DNA of 64,000 nt from an uncultured Flavobacteriaceae bacterium (GTDB lineage Bacteria > Bacteroidota > Bacteroidia > Flavobacteriales > Flavobacteriaceae), in the NCBI GenBank assembly GCA_947500585.1, contig CANMSN010000006.1, positions 62,001 to 126,000 of the forward strand, in the 5' to 3' direction. The position numbers and the translations under genes were made by a program. A model generated the notes under the pieces. It ran no database searches. It was given only the letters and a program-made list of their open reading frames with translations, and was not told the DNA's origin. Below are positions 1-9,287 of this stretch, one piece after another (within the stretch, counting starts at the first letter, position 1; each line of letters begins with the position of its first letter).

Positions 1-963
1 GATACGTTTATAAAATTACGTTTACCATTTACAAGCGATGAAGCTAAAAAATTAAATCAAGATATTTTTGAAACGCTTTACTATGCCGCTGTTACAGCAA
101 GTATGGAAGAAGCAAAAGCTGATGGGCCTTACCAAAGTTATGAAGGTTCTCCAATTAGTAAAGGTGATTTTCAGCACAACCTTTGGAATATTAAGGATGA
201 TGAATTAAGTGGTAATTGGGATTGGGATAAATTACGTAAGCAAGTGCTTAAAAACGGTGTTCGTAACTCATTATTAGTAGCACCAATGCCAACGGCTTCT
301 ACATCTCAAATTTTAGGAAATAATGAATGTTTCGAACCATATACATCTAATATTTATACACGTCGTGTATTATCTGGTGAGTTTATTGTAGTAAACAAGC
401 ACCTATTAGAAGACTTAGTTGAATTAGGATTATGGAACGAGAATTTAAAACAAGATATTATGAGAGCCAATGGTTCTGTTCAAGGTATCGAAAATATTCC
501 GCAAGATATTAAAGACCTTTATAAGACGGTTTGGGAGTTAAGTATGAAAGATATTATAGATATGTCTCGCCAACGCGGATACTTTATAGATCAATCACAA
601 TCGCTTAACTTATTCTTGGAAGGCGCAACAATGGCTAAATTAACATCAATGCATTTTTATGCTTGGAAAAGTGGCTTAAAAACAGGCATGTATTATTTAC
701 GTACTAAGAGTGCAGTTGATGCTATTAAATTCACATTAAAAACCACTAAAAAAGAAGAGCCTACGGCTGAGGTTGTTGAGGTTAATCAAGCAGCGGTGGA
801 AAAAGACGATGCTAAGAAAATGAAAGTAGCTGCACAAAACGCTGCAAAATTTGCACAGAAAACCACGCCAGAAGTTGAGCCTATGTCGGCAGAAGAAATG
901 AAAGCACTTATAGCACAAGCTAAAGCAGCCGAAGGTGATGATTGTTTAATGTGTGGCTCTTAA
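1..963 (+). CDS. nrdA: Ribonucleoside-diphosphate reductase, large (alpha) subunit, C-terminal part
   Basis: Class I ribonucleotide reductase alpha chain, which makes deoxyribonucleotides from ribonucleoside diphosphates with the NrdB radical subunit. The reading frame is open from base 1, so the gene starts left of the window; 320 residues are visible. The loop beginning PMPTAST and the stretch [17 protein letters not shown] are close to the eukaryotic RRM1 type. The radical-transfer tyrosine pair (GMYYLRT) is at bases 691-696. The tail ends in CLMCGS, whose two cysteines (943-945 and 952-954) re-reduce the active site. A Lys/Glu/Ala-rich linker joins core and tail. Identification is firm. 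nrdB is not in the window. Confidence 0.97.
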   Translation, partial: DTFIKLRLPFTSDEAKKLNQDIFETLYYAAVTASMEEAKADGPYQSYEGSPISKGDFQHNLWNIKDDELSGNWDWDKLRKQVLKNGVRNSLLVAPMPTASTSQILGNNECFEPYTSNIYTRRVLSGEFIVVNKHLLEDLVELGLWNENLKQDIMRANGSVQGIENIPQDIKDLYKTVWELSMKDIIDMSRQRGYFIDQSQSLNLFLEGATMAKLTSMHFYAWKSGLKTGMYYLRTKSAVDAIKFTLKTTKKEEPTAEVVEVNQAAVEKDDAKKMKVAAQNAAKFAQKTTPEVEPMSAEEMKALIAQAKAAEGDDCLMCGS

Positions 964-1040
964 AAGATAATGCACTTAGAATAGGTTTCTCCCAATTTTG
1001 TCTCAAGGAATTTGAGAGGGGTTTAAAATTAAGTGTTGAA

Positions 1041-1069
1041 AAAAAGCACCTCTTTCGAGGTGCTTTTTT
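1041..1069. terminator. Bidirectional rho-independent terminator
   Basis: A 12-bp perfect stem (AAAAAGCACCTC, loop TTTC, then its complement) with an A run on one side and a T run on the other. It lies between the convergent nrdA and OmpA-lipoprotein genes and can stop both. Confidence 0.85.
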
Positions 1070-1093
1070 GTAAATAAAATATATGGTTTTAGA

Positions 1094-1954
1094 CTAGTCT
1101 AAAATTGTTTCCGCTAAAGAATCATTATTTTCACCCATTAAAGCAAAAAACTTATCAATGTTTGGAAGAATTATAATTCTGGTTCTTCTGTTTTTAGCTC
1201 TGTTTTCTTTCGTATCATTATCTGCAAGAGGTTGGTAACTACTTCTACCAGATGCAATAAGTTTTTCTGGAGCTACATTATATTTATTTTGTAGTTTACG
1301 CACCACAGAAGTTGATCTTAAAACGCTTAAATCCCAGTTATCAGCAATATTTGAAGTGCTTATTGTTCTAGAATCGGTATGACCTTCAACCATAACATCT
1401 AAACTTGGCTCGGAATTAATAACGTCTGCTAATTTTTGTAAAATAGTATCAGCTTTAGAGCTTAATTTGTAGCTTCCACTGTTAAATAGCATGTTATCTG
1501 CAATAGAAATCATAACAACAGTTTCATTAATATTTACTGCAAAGTCTTCATCTTCATTTATATTGCTTTCATTGATTGTTTTTTCAAGGTTATAAGCAAT
1601 AGCCAAGTTCATAGAATCTTTAAGGGTTTTAGCTTGACTTAATTTTTCAGTATCTACATTCTCTAATGTAGCTCTCATTTTTACTTTAGTGTCTTTAGAT
1701 ATAACACCAACATTGTCAACAACCTCTAATTTAGAATCGTTTTCTTCTTTAAGAGACATTATTTTAGAGTTATATGCCTCAACTCGAGCCTCAATTTTTT
1801 CAAACTTAGCTTCTAAATCTTCTTTAGCAACTTTAGTTTTTTGTAATTCACTTTTAATTTCACCATTTTCTTGTTCTAGTGCAATGTATTTTTTCTTTGA
1901 AACACATGAAATAGTAAAGATGGCTAATAGTAATAAAACAGAAATTTTTTTCAT
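1094..1954 (-). CDS. OmpA-family peptidoglycan-binding lipoprotein with coiled coil
   Basis: 286 residues. A short signal sequence ends in a lipobox (TISC, Cys17), so the protein should be lipid-anchored. Residues about 20-75 are a charged heptad-like coiled coil. The C-terminal half is an OmpA-like domain, seen in the motif VEGHTDSR, the stretch NWDLSVLRSTSVVRKL and the final NRAKNRRTRI, the usual peptidoglycan-contact residues. The likely role is tethering the outer membrane to the cell wall. It stands alone, converging on nrdA with a shared terminator. The family is clear; the exact role is inferred. Confidence 0.85.
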   Translation of the reverse strand: MKKISVLLLLAIFTISCVSKKKYIALEQENGEIKSELQKTKVAKEDLEAKFEKIEARVEAYNSKIMSLKEENDSKLEVVDNVGVISKDTKVKMRATLENVDTEKLSQAKTLKDSMNLAIAYNLEKTINESNINEDEDFAVNINETVVMISIADNMLFNSGSYKLSSKADTILQKLADVINSEPSLDVMVEGHTDSRTISTSNIADNWDLSVLRSTSVVRKLQNKYNVAPEKLIASGRSSYQPLADNDTKENRAKNRRTRIIILPNIDKFFALMGENNDSLAETILD

Positions 1955-2049
1955 AATGATGTTAGTCTTTTAAGATTTATACTATTTACGGATGAAATAC
2001 AAATACAGACGTTTAAAAGTTGATTTATTTCAATGAAGCGTAAAAAAAG

Positions 2050-2178
2050 AGGCTGTCTAAAAAGTGATGAACTTTGTCATTCAGAGCAAAGCGAAGAATC
2101 TTATTTATCTAAAAATCAAAACATTAAAATTTTTAGAGATTCTTCATTGCATTCAGAATGACACTTTTTAGACAGCCT
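2050..2178. repeat. Palindromic dispersed-type repeat (MITE-like), 129 bp
   Basis: The ends are a perfect 17-bp inverted repeat (AGGCTGTCTAAAAAGTG at 2050-2066 and its complement at 2162-2178). The interior continues as an imperfect palindrome carrying a GTCATTCAGAGCAAAGCGAA-type sequence on one arm and its degenerate complement on the other, so nearly the whole element could fold as one long hairpin. No ORF is inside. Similar GTCATTCTGAG...GAAGAATCT sequences are common intergenic repeats in Bacteroidota. It lies between the OmpA lipoprotein promoter and the end of the phosphate transporter gene. Confidence 0.75.
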
Positions 2179-2201
2179 TATTAAATTTTAAGTTATTTTT
2201 T

Positions 2202-4484
2202 CTATTCTTCTTCTTCAGAAGTAGAAATTTTCGCAGGTTCAACAGATGCGTCATGCGAATTATAATATTCTTGTAAAAGATTCATAGTAGCAGTAAGTAA
2301 ATCTTTTGTTTCTAATAATATACCAAAGTAAAGTGTTGTGTTTTTTGGACTCGATTCTTCGTTTCGTGTACGCTCTACTTGCTTTTGTATTTTTTCGGTT
2401 ACTAGATTGAAGACTTCTTGTTTTTTATTGAGTACAGAGCCTATTTCTTCAAAAGAGCCAGAATTAAAGGCTTTTTTAGTATTGTTAAATAGGACTTCTA
2501 AAACGGCATCAATTTCTTTGAGCTCTTTTATTTGACTAAATTTTAACTTTTTGTGATTGTTATTTACATGTTTGAAACTCACATTAGACAAGTATTCTAA
2601 CGATTGCGCCATATCTTGTAAATAACCCAAAATATTGATGTAAAAGTTACTTGCAGAAACACTAGGCTCTTCCAAGTTTTTTATAAAGTAGAAGATGTTA
2701 TCACGTAAATCGTCTATTTCGTTTGAAAGTTTTTCAATATTAGATTTATTCTTTTTAAGTACCTTTAAGTTATGTGTTGCTAAACCATTAATAGCACTTG
2801 TGTATATTTTATTACCACGTTTTACTACGTTGGCTATATTATTAGCACTCTCAACTATAACACCTTGTATAGAGCTGCTCTCGGCTTTTTTAAGTGTATC
2901 CTCTTCCTTAAGTTCTTTGGATTGTTTTATATGGCTTAAATAGTTTCTAGCTAGTAGAATAATTGCAAGAACTAATAATGCAGTAAGTGCATAAGCACCA
3001 CCATAGAACAATATTAAAGCCATAATTGCAGCAGCTACAAATGCACTAAAGGCTGTAAAAAACCAGCCGCCTATAACATTCAGTACTCCTGCAACTCTAT
3101 AGACGGCACTTTCACTTCCCCAGGCTCTATCGGCTAATGATGTTCCCATAGCTACCATGAATGTTACATAAGTTGTAGATAGGGGTAACTTCATTGAAGT
3201 AGCTATTGATATTAGTACACTAGCAACCATTAAATTTACTGCGGCTCTAACTAAATCAAAGGCAGGTAAATCTTCTGATTTTACAGATGATAATACTTTT
3301 GGTTTAATAAATTGTTTTTCTATTACATTTTTAGCAGCGGCAGGTAATAAACTATTAAAAGCATCAGAACTAGCTATACTATACCTTACTATGGTTCTTG
3401 ATAAAAAATTAGGCTCGAAACGCTCTTTTACATTGTCTTGTCTTGATAGGTCTACAGATGTTTTAACCACCGCTTTAGCTTTACTAGAAAACCAAAGTGT
3501 TAGCACCATTACTAAACCAGCAATAAGTAATAAAATAGGTTTTGTTTCTACTGGCTGGCTTAAAGCAACCATTGGAAAATTCTGAGGCAGAATATTTGAT
3601 ATTGACCAAGCTTCATAAGAGTTATATGCCGCAATTGGTACGCCAATAAAATTTACTAAATCATTACCAGCAAAAGCTACAGCTAATGCAAAGGTACCAA
3701 CTACAATTATAATTTTATAGATATTAATCTTAAGAGATACCATTAAAAAAAGAGATACCAATGTAAAAATAACAAAACTGATTCCTAATAATGCTATAGG
3801 GTTTGCTTCCATTATACCTTTTATTCCATCATTCATAAAAGAAGCGTTTTTAACACCTTTAATAAGGATAAAATACAGAATAGAGGTAATAGCAAAACCA
3901 CTAAATATGGCACCAAAAAGTTTTGGTTTTTCATTAAAGTTAAAAGATAATAATAGTCTGGATATAAACTGAATTATGGCACCAACTGTAAAAGCAACAA
4001 CAACAGATAATAAAATACCAAGAATAATTTCTATGGCTTTTTCATTGTTTATATAATTTCCAATATCTATTAAGCTAATACTACTATCTGCTGTAATTTT
4101 AAGAATAGCAATACAAACTGATGCTCCTAAGAGTTCAAATACAATAGAAACTGTTGTTGATGTTGGTAATCCGAGTGTATTGAAAAAATCAAGTAGTAGA
4201 ATATCGGTAATCATGACTGCCATGAAAATGATCATGATTTCATCAAACATAAACTCGCCAGGATTAAAAATACCTTTTCTAGCAACTTCCATCATACCAC
4301 TAGAAGTCAGTGCACCAATAGCAACACCTAAACTGGCAACAATCATTATTGTTTTAAAGGATACAGCCTTAGAGCCAATGGCAGAATTTAAAAAATTGAC
4401 AGCGTCGTTACTAACACCAACAACAAGATCTGCAATTGCCAAAAAAGCTAAGGCAATTAACATATATATGTATAAATTTTCCAT
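2202..4484 (-). CDS. PiT-family inorganic phosphate transporter fused to a PhoU-like (DUF47) domain
   Basis: 760 residues. The N-terminal ~515 residues are a PiT permease with many hydrophobic helices and the family signature at 23-37 (GVSNDAVNFLNSAIG, a variant of GANDVAN). A second, inverted half-signature occurs around 410-460 (RAAVNLMVAS, then KLPLSTTYV). Such proteins carry phosphate into the cytoplasm using an ion gradient. Residues about 530-760 are a soluble helical, coiled-coil region resembling PhoU/DUF47, which in other bacteria is often a separate gene next to pit. The upstream region, shared with the divergent MORN gene, has an AATGTTA direct repeat of 11-bp period 50-71 bases before the start. 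Confidence 0.88.
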   Translation of the reverse strand: MENLYIYMLIALAFLAIADLVVGVSNDAVNFLNSAIGSKAVSFKTIMIVASLGVAIGALTSSGMMEVARKGIFNPGEFMFDEIMIIFMAVMITDILLLDFFNTLGLPTSTTVSIVFELLGASVCIAILKITADSSISLIDIGNYINNEKAIEIILGILLSVVVAFTVGAIIQFISRLLLSFNFNEKPKLFGAIFSGFAITSILYFILIKGVKNASFMNDGIKGIMEANPIALLGISFVIFTLVSLFLMVSLKINIYKIIIVVGTFALAVAFAGNDLVNFIGVPIAAYNSYEAWSISNILPQNFPMVALSQPVETKPILLLIAGLVMVLTLWFSSKAKAVVKTSVDLSRQDNVKERFEPNFLSRTIVRYSIASSDAFNSLLPAAAKNVIEKQFIKPKVLSSVKSEDLPAFDLVRAAVNLMVASVLISIATSMKLPLSTTYVTFMVAMGTSLADRAWGSESAVYRVAGVLNVIGGWFFTAFSAFVAAAIMALILFYGGAYALTALLVLAIILLARNYLSHIKQSKELKEEDTLKKAESSSIQGVIVESANNIANVVKRGNKIYTSAINGLATHNLKVLKKNKSNIEKLSNEIDDLRDNIFYFIKNLEEPSVSASNFYINILGYLQDMAQSLEYLSNVSFKHVNNNHKKLKFSQIKELKEIDAVLEVLFNNTKKAFNSGSFEEIGSVLNKKQEVFNLVTEKIQKQVERTRNEESSPKNTTLYFGILLETKDLLTATMNLLQEYYNSHDASVEPAKISTSEEEE

Positions 4485-4533
4485 TTAAGCTATTAATAAT
4501 ATAGAAGAAACAAATTTCAACTTTTTAAATGAA

Positions 4534-4555
4534 CACAATGTTATGAAAATGTTAT
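4534..4555. promoter_or_regulatory. 11-bp direct repeat upstream of the phosphate transporter (candidate OmpR/PhoB-type box)
   Basis: Two adjacent 11-bp units, 4534-4544 (CACAATGTTAT) and 4545-4555 (GAAAATGTTAT), share AATGTTAT in register. Eleven-base tandem spacing is typical of PhoB/OmpR-family response regulator sites. Similar units occur upstream of three more genes in this island. The identity of the regulator is inference. Confidence 0.4.
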
Positions 4556-4674
4556 GTTCTTTTTTAGAAAAAATCATATAAAGTTGCTTCAATTATTTAT
4601 TTCATCAATATGAATGTTAATCGTTTTGGATATAATCGTAATATTTAACATATTGAAAATCAGAATAATAAATT

Positions 4675-4734
4675 TTTAATGTTAATTTAATGTTACGTAA
4701 TTGTTGTTTAAATGTAAAATTAAATATATCTTTG
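4675..4734 (+). promoter_or_regulatory. Promoter of the MORN gene with a four-unit 11-bp repeat array
   Basis: The promoter fits the Bacteroidota consensus: TTG at 4704-4706, a 20-base spacer and TATCTTTG at 4727-4734, putting the transcription start near 4741. Immediately upstream and overlapping the TTG are four 11-base units in register: 4675-4685 (TTTAATGTTAA), 4686-4696 (TTTAATGTTAC), 4697-4707 (weaker) and 4708-4718 (TTAAATGTAAA). All keep TGT at unit positions 6-8 and the array ends 8 bases before the -7 element, as expected for an activating OmpR/PhoB-type regulator. Confidence 0.65.
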
Positions 4735-4766
4735 TTAAGTAATTATTAATTAAAAACCCTACTTAG

Positions 4767-5084
4767 ATGAAAAAATATATAGTAATATTAGCGGCGTTAT
4801 TTATAAGCGCATCTGTTTTTGCGCAAAAAGAAAGAACTTTAACTCTAAATAAAGAAACTAATTTAATTGATGTTGTGTATTACCATGATAATGGTGAAAT
4901 TAGTCAAACAGGATCTTACACAGCCGATGGAAAATTGGAAGGTAAATGGATTAGTTTTGATAAAGAAGGTGAAAAAATAGTTACCGCTTTTTATAAAGAA
5001 GGTAAAAAAATTGGCAAATGGGTTTACATTATTGATGGTAAACCAAAAGAAGTAGACTATTCTAAAAATATAGCTTCACTATAA
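4767..5084 (+). CDS. Small exported MORN-repeat (YwqK-like) protein
   Basis: 105 residues. A Sec signal peptide ends near residue 19 (SASVFAQ). The remainder contains about three MORN-like strands (G-x-Y-x-x-DGKLEGKW, then GEKIVTAFY, then GKKIGKWVY), a beta-hairpin repeat usually linked to membrane or protein contacts. The family label antitoxin YwqK is only a database name; no toxin gene is adjacent. It has its own consensus promoter with an 11-bp repeat array and a terminator 25 bases after the stop, so it is a single-gene unit divergent from the phosphate transporter. Function unknown; a phosphate-starvation link is inference from the promoter. Confidence 0.75.
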   Translation: MKKYIVILAALFISASVFAQKERTLTLNKETNLIDVVYYHDNGEISQTGSYTADGKLEGKWISFDKEGEKIVTAFYKEGKKIGKWVYIIDGKPKEVDYSKNIASL

Positions 5085-5108
5085 CTTTAGATAGTAAAGT
5101 AAAAAAAC

Positions 5109-5141
5109 AAAAAGCATCCTAATTATTTAGGATGCTTTTTT
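5109..5141. terminator. Bidirectional rho-independent terminator
   Basis: A perfect 14-bp stem (AAAAAGCATCCTAA, loop TTAT, complement) flanked by A and T runs, between the convergent MORN gene and the lipoprotein gene. Confidence 0.85.
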
Positions 5142-5162
5142 ATTATATCAGTTTGTGCTTTT

Positions 5163-6401
5163 TTATTTAGTCCAACCAGCTCCCCAAGTTGCATAATCGG
5201 TTCCAGTACCATTTCCTTCACCAGAAATAAAATCAGCTTCTATTATGGTATCAACACCTGTATCATTTTTAAACTTAGTGGTAACATCGGTAAATGTTAT
5301 ATTGTTAACTTGTAATTTGTCGTCAATAATTGCTTGTCCAGTTGGGTCAGATGTATCGTTTCCATCTACATCAAATGCTTCACCAAAACCAGTAATATTT
5401 ATGTTGTTAAAAATGGCAGCAGTACCTCTTCTTAAACGTATAGCTTCGTATACACCAGCATCTATAATATTACCATCTTGGAAGGTATTACCAGAGCCTA
5501 CACCAACAATAGTTACATTATTTACAGTTGGGTTAGAGAAAAATATTGGATTTGAGTTATTTCCAAAATCATCGTTATAACCATCACATTCAAAGGCTTT
5601 ATCAGAGTTGAATGTTTCAGTTGGGTTTTGGATGTGTTGTATATATATATCTGAAATAGTACCAGAGTATCCTTCAGTCCAGTCAATTGAATCATCTTGT
5701 AAATTCATTACAGCAATATGACTAGCATTTACAGTACCACCAAAAAACTCAACACCATCATCTTTACCTTCGTAAATTTGAATATAATCAACTTCGGTTC
5801 CATTACCAACACCATAGAAAGATAAACCATTGTTTTCTGATTGTCCATCTGCAGAACCACCAGAATACTCGATTCTAATGTATTTTAAAGAACCAGAGTT
5901 GTCATCAGCAGTACTTCCTCCATAAGGTAAGCCAGCAATTTCAGAAGTAGAAGTAGCAGTACCTGTTACAGAATTAATAGGAGCTCTTCCTAAAAGGATT
6001 AAACCTCCCCAATCTCCAGCTTCAGGGTTTGAAGCATCAGAAGTAAATACAATTGGGTTATCGGCAGTTCCTTCAGCAACAATTTGAGCGCCTTGCGAAA
6101 TAGCAACATAAACATCTGACCCTGCTGCTAAAGCTTGAATAGTCATACCAGCAGGAATAGTTAGCGTTGTGCCATCTGCCATTACTAAAGAACCATTTAT
6201 TTTATAGTTAATATTAGCATCTAAAGTTAGGTCTTGGGTGTAAGTTCCAGACAGGAATACATCTGTATCAACTGGAGTTACACCACCTCCATTGTTATTT
6301 GTTATATTAAGAACAATGTCTGCGGTATCATCGTTGGCACATGACGTAAAGATTAAGGTTAATGCCACTAAGCTCAGTAAAAGATTATTTTTCATTTTCA
6401 T
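5163..6401 (-). CDS. Lipoprotein with beta-helix-like body, partner of the adjacent TonB receptor
   Basis: 412 residues. A signal sequence ends in a lipobox (FTSC, Cys21), then a short acidic and Asn/Gly-rich linker. The body is rich in Gly, Asn, Asp and Ile/Val with short repeated strand-like pieces (for example DDSIDWTEGYSGTISDIYIQ), suggesting a parallel beta-helix. The start could be this ATG or the one two codons later. It begins 49 bases after the TonB receptor stop on the same strand, so the two are probably co-transcribed, like receptor plus surface-lipoprotein pairs in Bacteroidota. It does not look like SusD (no TPR-type helices). The ligand is unknown. Confidence 0.7.
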   Translation of the reverse strand: MKMKNNLLLSLVALTLIFTSCANDDTADIVLNITNNNGGGVTPVDTDVFLSGTYTQDLTLDANINYKINGSLVMADGTTLTIPAGMTIQALAAGSDVYVAISQGAQIVAEGTADNPIVFTSDASNPEAGDWGGLILLGRAPINSVTGTATSTSEIAGLPYGGSTADDNSGSLKYIRIEYSGGSADGQSENNGLSFYGVGNGTEVDYIQIYEGKDDGVEFFGGTVNASHIAVMNLQDDSIDWTEGYSGTISDIYIQHIQNPTETFNSDKAFECDGYNDDFGNNSNPIFFSNPTVNNVTIVGVGSGNTFQDGNIIDAGVYEAIRLRRGTAAIFNNINITGFGEAFDVDGNDTSDPTGQAIIDDKLQVNNITFTDVTTKFKNDTGVDTIIEADFISGEGNGTGTDYATWGAGWTK

Positions 6402-6450
6402 TTTGATTAAGATATTAAAGATTTTGTATTCGTTATTGATTATTTAATTG

Positions 6451-9264
6451 TTAAAAGCTATATTTAAATTGAAGCCCAATAGTAATGCCTCTTTGAAAAC
6501 TAGACAGTATAACATCACCATCACCAGTGTTTTCTCTTATCATTTCTATTTTTGGATCTAATAAGTTTTTTGCACTAAAATTTAATTCGGTATTTTCTCC
6601 AAGTTTGTTTTTCAAAACAAAGTCTAATGTTGGTACTGCTTTTTCAATGACATTCCCCACATCACCTGAACCTAAAGAGAAGATTCTATCGGATGAATAA
6701 TTAAATACCAAGTTTGCTGCAGGTTTAAATTTTTCACTAATTGTAGGCTTAAAGCTTAAATCTGCATTTATAATTATGGGAGATGCGCCTTCTAATTCAT
6801 CAGTAGTTCTATTAAATGATGTACCGTAAGATCCTTCAATAGAACTATAAAGATCCTGCTCTGTGTGCATATAAGTAAAGTTGAATCCAGAAGATAATAT
6901 GGCGTCTTCATCTTCATTTTTAATTAAATCTTTTTTAAGCTCAATTTCTGCTCCTAAAATTTCAGCTTTCTCACCAGTTCTAAAATAACGCTGTGTTCCT
7001 GTTGCATCTGCAGCTAGGACTAAGTTTATTGGGTCGTTAATTTGTTTAGCAAAAACGCCTAAAGAAAATACTTCACTTTTACTTATAAACCATTCGTATT
7101 TTAAATCAAGGTTGTAAATATCAGAATAAGATTTATCTGTTAAATTCACACCAGTTCTAGTCCCTAATAAATCTTGGTTACCACCAATTCTATAGCTAAT
7201 ACCTTCATATACAAAAGGAGCTATTTCTTTAAACTCAGGAACCGATACTGTTTTACTTATGGCAAAACGAAGGTTTTGGTCGTCGTTAATCGCATACTTT
7301 ATATTTAAACTTGGTAACACAAAGTTTTCGTTAGACTCAGAAAAACCAGGATCATCTGGACGTAAGTTAATGGCATTATATTCTATACGTTGACTAAAAT
7401 TTTCAACTCTAACACCTGGTATAACCAACCATTTTTCGCCTAGTTTAACTTCAGCAGAAAAATATCCAGCATATATATTTAAAACACCTTTATATGTATT
7501 TTCTAAAAGCCCTGGAAAGTTGGTTTGAGTAACACCATTTTCTGGATCAATAGGATTGAAAACATGTGTTTGATAAACACCATCAATAAAATTCTGAAGG
7601 TTAAAGATGCTATTTAAACTTGTGATACTATTAATGCCAAATGTTGATGTATTGATGTTTTTATAACCATAGCGTGAGTTGTCAAAATGTCTTTCTCTCA
7701 TTTTTCCATCATAGCCTACTATTAATTTTACTGTTTCTGAAGGCTTATATGCTAATGATAATCTGCTATTTAGTTCCTCGTCTTCAATGTTTTGAAAATA
7801 ACGTTGATTGTTAAAGTTGTTATTTTGAGTAAAACCTGCCACAGTATTTGGGTCGTTATCTAAAAGGTTATCATATCCCAACAAAGAAAAACGTTTTCTA
7901 TCAGGTTCATGAGCAAATACACGGTTGTGACCAATACCCCAGTCTAAATCAATTTTACCAAAAGTATGTTCTCCAATCAATTGATTTACCAAAACGATGT
8001 CTTGATTAAACTGTAGGTTACTTTGAAAGTAGCCACTTGGTTCATCTGAGAAATCGTATAAAGTACCGTTTCCGCCTGTTCCAAAGAATCCAACTTGATC
8101 TGAAGAACTATTAATTAGTAGAGAGGAGAATTTTAATTTATTGTCACTATTTATTCTATACAATGCAGTTGCCATAGCAGTTGCGGTTGTAGAATAGTTA
8201 TACTGTTCAGTTTCTGGAAATAACTTGTTATATCCCGCAGTATAATCTGCTACAATTCCTTCTCTGTATTCAAAACTATTATCAAATGATGCAGTAACAA
8301 ATACGCTTAAACGTGAATCGTCTTTAAACGTGAAAGATTTACCTCCTGAAAGACTCAAACCCATATTAATAGCTGGAGTTTCAGCTTCAATTGGGTCTAC
8401 ACCATGTGATAAGATTACTGCAAATGGATTGTGATTATATCTTGCATAATCACCAAAATATCCTGGGCCTTCATTTCTTAAAAATGTTTTACCAACTGCT
8501 CTAGAATTTACTGCAGCCCCAACAGCCACATCAAAAAAGCCTTGACCAGTATATTCTTTAGAAGTAATATCAATATTACCAGCAGAGAAATCTCCATAAA
8601 ATCTGGCAGAATAGGCTTTACTTACCCCAACGTTTTCAATAACATCAGAAGAGAATAAATTTAAATCTATATTCTTTTTATTTACGTCGTTTGATGGCAA
8701 TGATAAACCATTCATTGTAGTGTTTAAGTATCTGTCTCCAAGACCACGTACATATACATTACTAGAACCTTCTTGCTTTGATACACCCGAAATTTTTGCT
8801 ACTGCTCCAGCTGCATCACTAACACCTTTTCTAGATAATTCTATTGCCCCAATACTTTGTTTCATTTCTACAGCTTTCTTTTGCTCAAGTAACAAAGCTG
8901 TCTCACTTTCTCTTTTAGTTGTGGTAGTAATAACGACTTCATCTAAAGATGCAGCACTAGCACCCATTGGAACGTTCACTTCTGTCACTTTTCCAGAAAC
9001 AATGGTAACCGCAATTTCTTGTGTTTCGTAACCTACAAAACTAAATATTAACGTGTAGTTTCCAGCATCTAAATCTGCAAGTTCATATAAACCATCAAAA
9101 TCTGACGTGGTTCCTTTTGTGGTGCCTTTAATCAATACGTTAGCAAAGGCTAAAGGTTCATTATTATATTCTTTATCTGTTAACTTTCCAACCACAGAAC
9201 CTGTATTCTGCGCGTATGAAAATGTTGTGATTAACAGTATAAATAATAGTATAAATTTTCTCAT
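6451..9264 (-). CDS. TonB-dependent outer-membrane receptor with N-terminal CarboxypepD_reg domain
   Basis: 937 residues. Signal peptide 1-18 (TFSYAQ), then a CarboxypepD_reg-like beta-sandwich to about residue 100 (GSVVGKLTD, FDGLYELADL, FVGYETQEI), a SLDEVVIT segment resembling a TonB box, a plug domain (YVRGLGDRYLNTTMNG), and a long beta-barrel ending in an aromatic residue (QFKYSF). It moves a ligand across the outer membrane using TonB-ExbBD energy. It is transcribed ahead of the 412-residue lipoprotein. Its promoter region and N-terminal domain are closely matched by the small gene at 9593-9973. Position near a PiT transporter and the shared promoter box suggest phosphate or a phosphorylated compound, but that is inference. 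Confidence 0.9.
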   Translation of the reverse strand: MRKFILLFILLITTFSYAQNTGSVVGKLTDKEYNNEPLAFANVLIKGTTKGTTSDFDGLYELADLDAGNYTLIFSFVGYETQEIAVTIVSGKVTEVNVPMGASAASLDEVVITTTTKRESETALLLEQKKAVEMKQSIGAIELSRKGVSDAAGAVAKISGVSKQEGSSNVYVRGLGDRYLNTTMNGLSLPSNDVNKKNIDLNLFSSDVIENVGVSKAYSARFYGDFSAGNIDITSKEYTGQGFFDVAVGAAVNSRAVGKTFLRNEGPGYFGDYARYNHNPFAVILSHGVDPIEAETPAINMGLSLSGGKSFTFKDDSRLSVFVTASFDNSFEYREGIVADYTAGYNKLFPETEQYNYSTTATAMATALYRINSDNKLKFSSLLINSSSDQVGFFGTGGNGTLYDFSDEPSGYFQSNLQFNQDIVLVNQLIGEHTFGKIDLDWGIGHNRVFAHEPDRKRFSLLGYDNLLDNDPNTVAGFTQNNNFNNQRYFQNIEDEELNSRLSLAYKPSETVKLIVGYDGKMRERHFDNSRYGYKNINTSTFGINSITSLNSIFNLQNFIDGVYQTHVFNPIDPENGVTQTNFPGLLENTYKGVLNIYAGYFSAEVKLGEKWLVIPGVRVENFSQRIEYNAINLRPDDPGFSESNENFVLPSLNIKYAINDDQNLRFAISKTVSVPEFKEIAPFVYEGISYRIGGNQDLLGTRTGVNLTDKSYSDIYNLDLKYEWFISKSEVFSLGVFAKQINDPINLVLAADATGTQRYFRTGEKAEILGAEIELKKDLIKNEDEDAILSSGFNFTYMHTEQDLYSSIEGSYGTSFNRTTDELEGASPIIINADLSFKPTISEKFKPAANLVFNYSSDRIFSLGSGDVGNVIEKAVPTLDFVLKNKLGENTELNFSAKNLLDPKIEMIRENTGDGDVILSSFQRGITIGLQFKYSF

Positions 9265-9287
9265 TAGTTTATTTAAATTTCTTGTGG

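Noticed and set aside
4767-5084. MORN protein as a toxin-antitoxin antitoxin
   Set aside because: The YwqK name suggests it, but there is a Sec signal peptide and no toxin gene beside it.
5163-9264. Receptor plus lipoprotein as a classical SusCD pair
   Set aside because: The lipoprotein follows the receptor but looks like a beta-helix, without the helical TPR core of SusD; no glycoside hydrolases are nearby.
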